From Cinnamomum chago (lineage: Eukaryota > Streptophyta > Magnoliopsida > Laurales > Lauraceae): a stretch of 64,000 bases of DNA. Position 1 is the stretch's first letter. Every line of letters begins with the position of its first letter. Location of the stretch: positions 87,380,501 to 87,444,500 of the forward strand of contig CP142454.1 in assembly GCA_038049695.1 (NCBI GenBank). The letters are read 5' to 3'. The notes below the pieces were generated by a model that saw only the letters and a list, made by a program, of their open reading frames with translations, searched no databases and was not told the origin of the DNA. Positions 58,908-64,000 of the stretch are shown piece by piece. A program made the translations under genes and the position numbers.

Positions 58908-59663
58908 TACACAATCACTTTATGGATATTTCATGTTTAAAAGAAATTGAGGATTGCAATCTTTCTCTGTAAGACAACAAAATGCCATTATAAATTTTCA
59001 CAATTCTTAAGTACTTCTTGAATTTTACACTCATTGGTTTCGCCTAATAATAATTTTCATTATCCTTAATATATTAAGATTTTGCTTTTGGACCTTTTCA
59101 CTATTTTTTTTCCACTTTCTCACCAAAGCGGTTACATATAAAGCTGTCTTTCAAGAAAAATACCCTAAATCTTGTGTTTTTACCTTCGAGCTGGGCCCTG
59201 ATTTTATGGCCGTTTCATTTTATCTCTAAATGTTGTGCATCTGCATATGAACCTGAAGCGCATCAAAGCTTATTGTGATATCATAATTGTAGGTCATCCC
59301 ACTATGTATAACAATAGGACCCACCCACAGGCGGAACTAGGGGGCTGGCAGGGGCCACACCACCACCCAAATTTCTGAAAATCCCCTTAAGTTTTAGGAG
59401 ATTTTATGATTTTTTTGTTTTACATATGACCCTCCAAAACTTTCAGAAATAAAAACTCATATATATTTTGAAGATCACATCCTTTTTTTTTAGAGCAGCT
59501 AAATGCACATTGGCTTTTGCTTTCCACACATTGAACTTTTATATGACCATATATACCCATGTGTAAAATTACCAAAAATGACATATCTACTTTCCAATTT
59601 CTTTCTACATCCACGCGCCCTCATCCACGCCCCCACCCCACCTATTGACGCCCCATCCGGCAG
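58908..59663. other. Spacer with element fragment; no gene
   Basis: 59331-59345 (GCGGAACTAGGGGGC) and the following text (ACCCAAATTTCTGAAAATCC, TTTTATGATTTTTTTG) belong to the family at 45649 and 55872. Confidence 0.5.
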
Positions 59664-59885
59664 CACCGCCAGACGGGGGAGAGAGTGAGGGAGGGAGGGA
59701 GGGAGAGAGAAAGAAGGAGGGGGAGAAAGGGAGAGCAGGCGGGTAGAGTAGAGGGATCGGAGAGAGAGAGAGAGAGAGGGGGGGGGGCGGGGGTGGGGGC
59801 AGGAAAGAGGGAGAGTGGTCGGTGGCAGGTGGCGACGAGAGAAGGGGAGAGAGGCAGGGAGAGGGAGAGAGGAGAAATGGAAAGA
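59664..59885 (+). repeat. 220-bp purine-rich tract with G runs
   Basis: Almost all G and A on the plus strand, including (GGGA)n at 59690-59705 and GGGGGGGGGCGGGGGTGGGG near 59777-59797. It is open in several frames because of composition; not a gene. Confidence 0.9.
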
Positions 59886-60419
59886 GACAACAATAGGGAG
59901 AGCTGGATGGCGGGCAGGCGAACGGGAATGAGACTTCTATGAGTTAGGGCATTTTGGGTGAAACAGGTGTATATAGAGTAAGTGTAAAGAGTGGAGAGAG
60001 AAAAAACTGATGTGCATTTAGCCTCGCTCTTTTTCCTTATATGTGGCCCCCAAGGAAGAATTCTTAGGTTTGTCCCTCCACCCACCAATTTCTTGTTGCT
60101 TTGCCACGAAGTTATCATAAGTATTACAGTACAATAATAATCAACATAACTTTAAGTTCTATCCAACAGTGAAGAAAGTAGAAGGAAACTTCAGAAAAAG
60201 AAACACTAACTAAAGGACCTTGGTCTTCATCGAATAGACTTTAGCACACTCTCATCTAACTTTTTCTATTTCTTTTGTATTTACTTTCTTCTTTCTTCTA
60301 TTATATATTAATTATAATTCCCCAGAAAAAAAATGTAGTAATAAGATATGTACATGGAAAGTGACAAGGCAGCAACATCACCTTATCCAATTACATTTTT
60401 TTTTTTAAGATGGCGTGAT

Positions 60420-61055
60420 GCACGCATGTCAATAATTCCCAATGTGCTGCTTCTAATTTACAGAATAGCTTGGCAGTTGTCTGAGTTTTGCTCAGTCTTC
60501 CCTCTTTTGAAGTATGGATTAGTAAACCATCCATTAGCTCTAGTGTGTTTGAAGTGGATCTTAAATCTCTCTCTCATCAAGAGAGGAAATTCCAATTCCT
60601 TTATAATAAGATTAAGACTTGGTCTTCATATTTGAATGATGAGTCTCATCATGGGTATCCGTCGACGAAAGACATGGTAGTTGCTTTGGTTAAGTTGGGG
60701 GCAGAAAGAGATATAACTTAATTTGTTTGCTCCTTTGTAATATTTATTTATTTATTTATTTTGCATGGGTATTCAGCTCTAATACTTCAATGAAATCAAG
60801 ACTTGGTCCTCATATTTTAATGTTGAGTCTCATCATGTGTATCTGTCGACAAATGACATGGCGGATGCTTTGATTAAGTTAGGGGTAGAAAGAGATATAA
60901 CTCTGTTTGCTCCTTTATAAATTTTTATTTTTTGCATGGATAATTAGCTCTAATAACTTTGCATGCTTTCTTTTTTCTCCTTTTTTGTATTGTTGTATCG
61001 TTTTTAATTTAAGTCTTTAATATAATTTACCATTGCCGATAGAAAAAATAGGGCA
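60420..61055 (+). mobile_element. LINE 3' end with duplicated RNase H C-terminus
   Basis: Two related segments encode SHHGYPSTKDMVVALVKLGA and, after a stop and about 130 bp, SHHVYLSTNDMADALIKLGV, both followed by ERDIT. The DMADALIKLGV form matches the N..ADALAK.G end of plant L1 RNase H domains. A T-rich trailer and GCCGATAGAAAAAA at about 61036 resemble L1 3' ends. The duplicated unit is about 190 bp (GACTTGGTC(T/C)TCATATTT..). Confidence 0.6.
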
Positions 61056-61117
61056 TTTAAATATTGAAGGGAACAAAGAAAAAAAGAATACAAAGGCTTA
61101 TGAGCCCCCTACTATAT

Positions 61118-61176
61118 GTTTTTGAGAAACTAAATCAAGCAACTCTTAGAGTTGCTTGATTTAGTTTCTCAAAAAC
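61118..61176. repeat. Perfect 59-bp palindrome (29-bp arms, 1-bp centre)
   Basis: GTTTTTGAGAAACTAAATCA then AGCAACTCT, a single T, and the exact reverse complement. No mismatch. Confidence 0.98.
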
Positions 61177-62891
61177 TTCTACTTGTAAAGAAAGGATTTG
61201 AATTTCCAACTGTTAAGGACTCCTATTTTAACTATGAAAATCCTATAAATTAATTAATATATATTATATACATGCAAAGATTTTGAAATAGGAGTCTGAT
61301 TTTCTAATCGATTGTAAAATTGGACTTTAATCTCAAATCAATTTGAGAAATTGGATCTCAAATCAATTTCAAGGATAAGCTCTATCAATCAATTCAAAGT
61401 CCACTTCTGTTAAGCTTCTTTATGTGAATTCAAATTTTAATATATATCTATTATGGATAGGTAATTAAAGAGTCTAGCTGAAAAAATCCGCATTGCTCAA
61501 TAACTCTATCCAACCAAGTTAAAATGAGTTTTCGGTGGATTTAGAATTTTAATATATCTATTATAGTTAGAAAATCCTTAATGTTTGTGATTTTTAAAAG
61601 TGGATCCTTGATAGTGATTTATGCATATGGGCTCCACATACAATAAATTTTTTTAAAGTTTGCCTCATATTCTAATTCCTAAAGATAGTGCCACATGTAA
61701 TTTTGCAATTGATTATTTGATTTTGATTTTAATATTGAATGTATTAATTTAACTTCTTTCTAAAAAATAGAGATATATCTTATCTGTTAGGATTTTTCTT
61801 ATAAAGAGATTCATTTAAATAGAATTCATAATTTATATCTTATCTTTTGGATTGCCTTGCAATTGATTAAAAAAGTTACATATAGTAATTAAAATATTCC
61901 GGGTCGAGTGATATGTAATATACATACAATTTCATAGAAAATTATATTGCAACTTTGCAAGGCACCTAAGTTCCCAGTTTGGAAAGAAATAAATGTAAAA
62001 TCTTAATCGATTACCATTTCTTTCAACCCTTTTTACAAGTCCAAAATTATCATATGTATTGCACTTGGCGTCCAAATGGGGTTTTGGCTCATTCCGCTAA
62101 AAGTAAAATGTTTCAAAGTTATTTTTAAGAAAATATATATAAAAAAAGGGATTCTTACAAGAAGATATATATATATATATAGACCTCCGGTAATTATCAA
62201 ATAAAGATAAGATTTGAACTTTTGTCAAAGAAGCATGGCTCACTTTCAGATCGGTTCGGTCGTGCCGTACCGTACCCCAATTAGGCCAGGCAGTGCTACT
62301 TACGAGCTAGCCCACATGCCCATCCTAATTTTTTATTTTTAAATTTTCTTATATAAATAAAAAGAGACTATGGGCTTTTAGGGTTTTCAACTTGAAATAA
62401 AGTTGAAATTACTAAAATAATTACATAAACATTGATGTTAATTTACATAAGACTTGAAGTTTCATACTTATTTATATAAAAAATTATTATTATGTTGTAT
62501 AAATGTCGGGCTGGGCCATACTTCGAACCGTAATAAATGATATATTTATTTATTTTTATTTATTTTTTCATTAATTAATATCTCATAAAATAGCAACAAA
62601 TTGGACGTATTTTTATTTCTGGACCCGAGCTTAAAACTGGCATGCTTTGCTAGTAAATTAATTAAGGACTCTGGGGTGATTCTCTTCACTTTAAAATTTT
62701 CTTCAATCCCCATCATTAATCAAGTTTAGGAGAAGAGATTTATAATTTCCCAATTGAAGGTAGCCATCACTGGATTTCGGAAACCGTTAAGGCAAAAACT
62801 TACATTGATTAATATAGTCGATCCTATGGTCGGTGCCATTTGGCTAGCACACTAATTCCACAATTTACTCCCAACACTTTGCAAACAAGGA
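61177..62891. other. AT-rich spacer; no gene
   Basis: Very AT-rich, with a TA tract at 62163-62181 and GTCGTGCCGTACCGTACC at about 62259. No supported features. Confidence 0.55.
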
Positions 62892-63109
62892 TTTTTTTTT
62901 TTTTTTTGTACCTTGGTTGGGACCCAAGAGAGAGCCCGCATACATGAGGGAAGGTAGCCCTCTCAAGTGGGAAGGAGGCCCGCACAAACGAGAAGAAAAT
63001 CCATACAAGTGAGAAAGAAAAATTGTACAAGCGAGAAGAGGAAACGTAGTGATGGTTCGAACCCCGGACAGCTAGGTAAGAACTGACGCTCCAAGTAAAT
63101 AGCCGTTCT
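62892..63109 (-). mobile_element. SINE, family 1, copy E
   Basis: A 16-base T run at 62892 is the tail in minus sense; 5' end AGAACGGCTATTTACTTGG at 63109; box B GGGGTTCGAACC near 63065; body of CTCACTTGTATGG-like units. Flanks GCAAACAAGGA and TCAAAACAAGAA may be a degraded TSD. Confidence 0.85.
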
Positions 63110-63630
63110 TTCAAAACAAGAAATTTAGAATTCTTTTGGGGACAATCATTGTCATTGTTGTCAAGAATTCATAGGAAATTTCCATCAAAAATACCTCTAA
63201 CCAAACATAACCGAAAAGGAATAAGCTGGCATAAAGATAAAGTGGGTTTGGGTAAGGTCCATGCAATATGTGGACTCATAATGGATTCAAGGAACGTTAA
63301 GAAATCTACTGAAACTCTCATTCTTATTTTTAATAATTAAGAAGATTGAACTTGGTATCATATTATTAAAAATACATTAGTGTATTCAAGATCCAATTTA
63401 TCAAAAATAGTAATCCAGGAATGTAAATATAGTTATATAGTCGTGAACCCATACTCCCAAAGCAGAACCCGAATCTAAACATCATTCTGAATCTACTGGT
63501 TTAAAATTCCTGGACACATAACCGACTTTTTAGGGTCTAATCCAACAGGCACTATGGCCGCATTTCATTTTCAAATAGAGGTTACGTCACTATATTACTC
63601 ACCTGCTGTTAAGGGCATCTCATCTCACAT
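63110..63630. other. Spacer; no gene
   Basis: No conserved coding or RNA feature. Confidence 0.5.
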
Positions 63631-63935
63631 TATGGATGTAAATGGGTCCTTATTTAGAACCCGCTAAGTAAATGGGTCAAGGTCGAGTTCTATCTTGATT
63701 CGGACCCGTAGACCCGACATATTACCTCAAATTTCGAAAATCTCTCCTAAAAATAATTTTTTTTTTTTTAAATATCATTCTCAACCAAGATCCGGATCAG
63801 GATCCAGACCCGTCCTGTATATGATTCTGGTTTCGGAAATGGAGCCAAGAAACTGGTTCCGATATAGTTCCGAGTCTAGATCCAGTTCCAAGTCCACCAT
63901 GGACCCGGACCGGAACCGACCCGTTTACAACCCTA
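63631..63935. mobile_element. hAT MITE, copy 3, 305 bp
   Basis: Ends TATGGATGTAAATGGGT and ACCCGTTTACAACCCTA. Flanks TCTCACAT (63623-63630) and TCTCACAC (63936-63943) match at 7 of 8, a hAT TSD. Interior GGTTCCG/GATCCGG array. Confidence 0.88.
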
Positions 63936-64000
63936 TCTCACACATCTACCTGTGGATCGATCCGCGTGGATAGACAAGGATGCGCTCCTTGATTGGTTAC

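Noticed and set aside
59642..60118. 158-codon minus-strand and 85-codon plus-strand frames
   Set aside because: Open only because of the purine/pyrimidine tract; no motif.

Overview
The window is nuclear DNA of a flowering plant. The evidence is two spliced plant transcription-factor genes, an F-box/DUF295 relic, and a dense mixture of plant transposable elements (Ty3/Gypsy, Ty1/Copia, TRIM, SINEs, L1-type LINE tails, hAT/CACTA/PIF-Harbinger MITEs and a Mutator-like element). Non-coding spacer is AT-rich with many microsatellites. The species cannot be named from the sequence; a repeat-rich woody angiosperm is my guess.

Layout. 1-6477: left-facing Gypsy element: its 5' LTR (3274-6477, minus), a tRNA-Met-type primer binding site and a decayed internal region running off the left edge. 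6511-7835: F-box/DUF295 (KIB1-4 propeller) pseudogene, interrupted by a 205-bp CACTA-type MITE and followed by a 462-bp hAT MITE, both with perfect target-site duplications (TSDs). 8.4-17.7 kb: LINE tail, degenerate repeats, a SINE, MITEs, and a diverged 1.3-kb segmental duplication carrying a TGACG-N7-TGACG (as-1-like) motif plus a G-box in both copies. 17784-19578 (minus): intact three-exon WRKY group IIe gene (WRKY65/69 clade, 242 aa). 20-27 kb: spacer, a Copia-type LTR, a SINE. 27051-28877: internally deleted Tork-like Copia element with TSD. 30858-34430: 3' part of a Gypsy element whose extra, antisense, PF04195-like gene is decayed. 34904-37313 (minus): intact three-exon SCREAM-like HLH-ACT gene (169 aa) with an exact 33-bp duplication in helix 2. 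37.4-49.4 kb: MITEs, two SINE families, duplications, and a complete 195-bp TRIM with TSD. 49462-55814: a Mutator-like element (9-bp TSD, about 320-bp TIRs) with two different solo LTRs nested in one TIR. 55.8-64 kb: MITEs, LINE tail, purine-rich tract, perfect 59-bp palindrome, SINE.

Only two loci look functional: the WRKY gene and the HLH-ACT gene, both minus strand and both probably regulatory. I see no operon-like or cluster logic; the rest is transposon archaeology. The most unusual signal is that four unrelated LTR types here each carry a spaced array of short palindromes in the likely U3, two of them sharing the arms CGCT..AGCG. Exon joins, family names and repeat boundaries come from reading by eye; no alignment or search was run.
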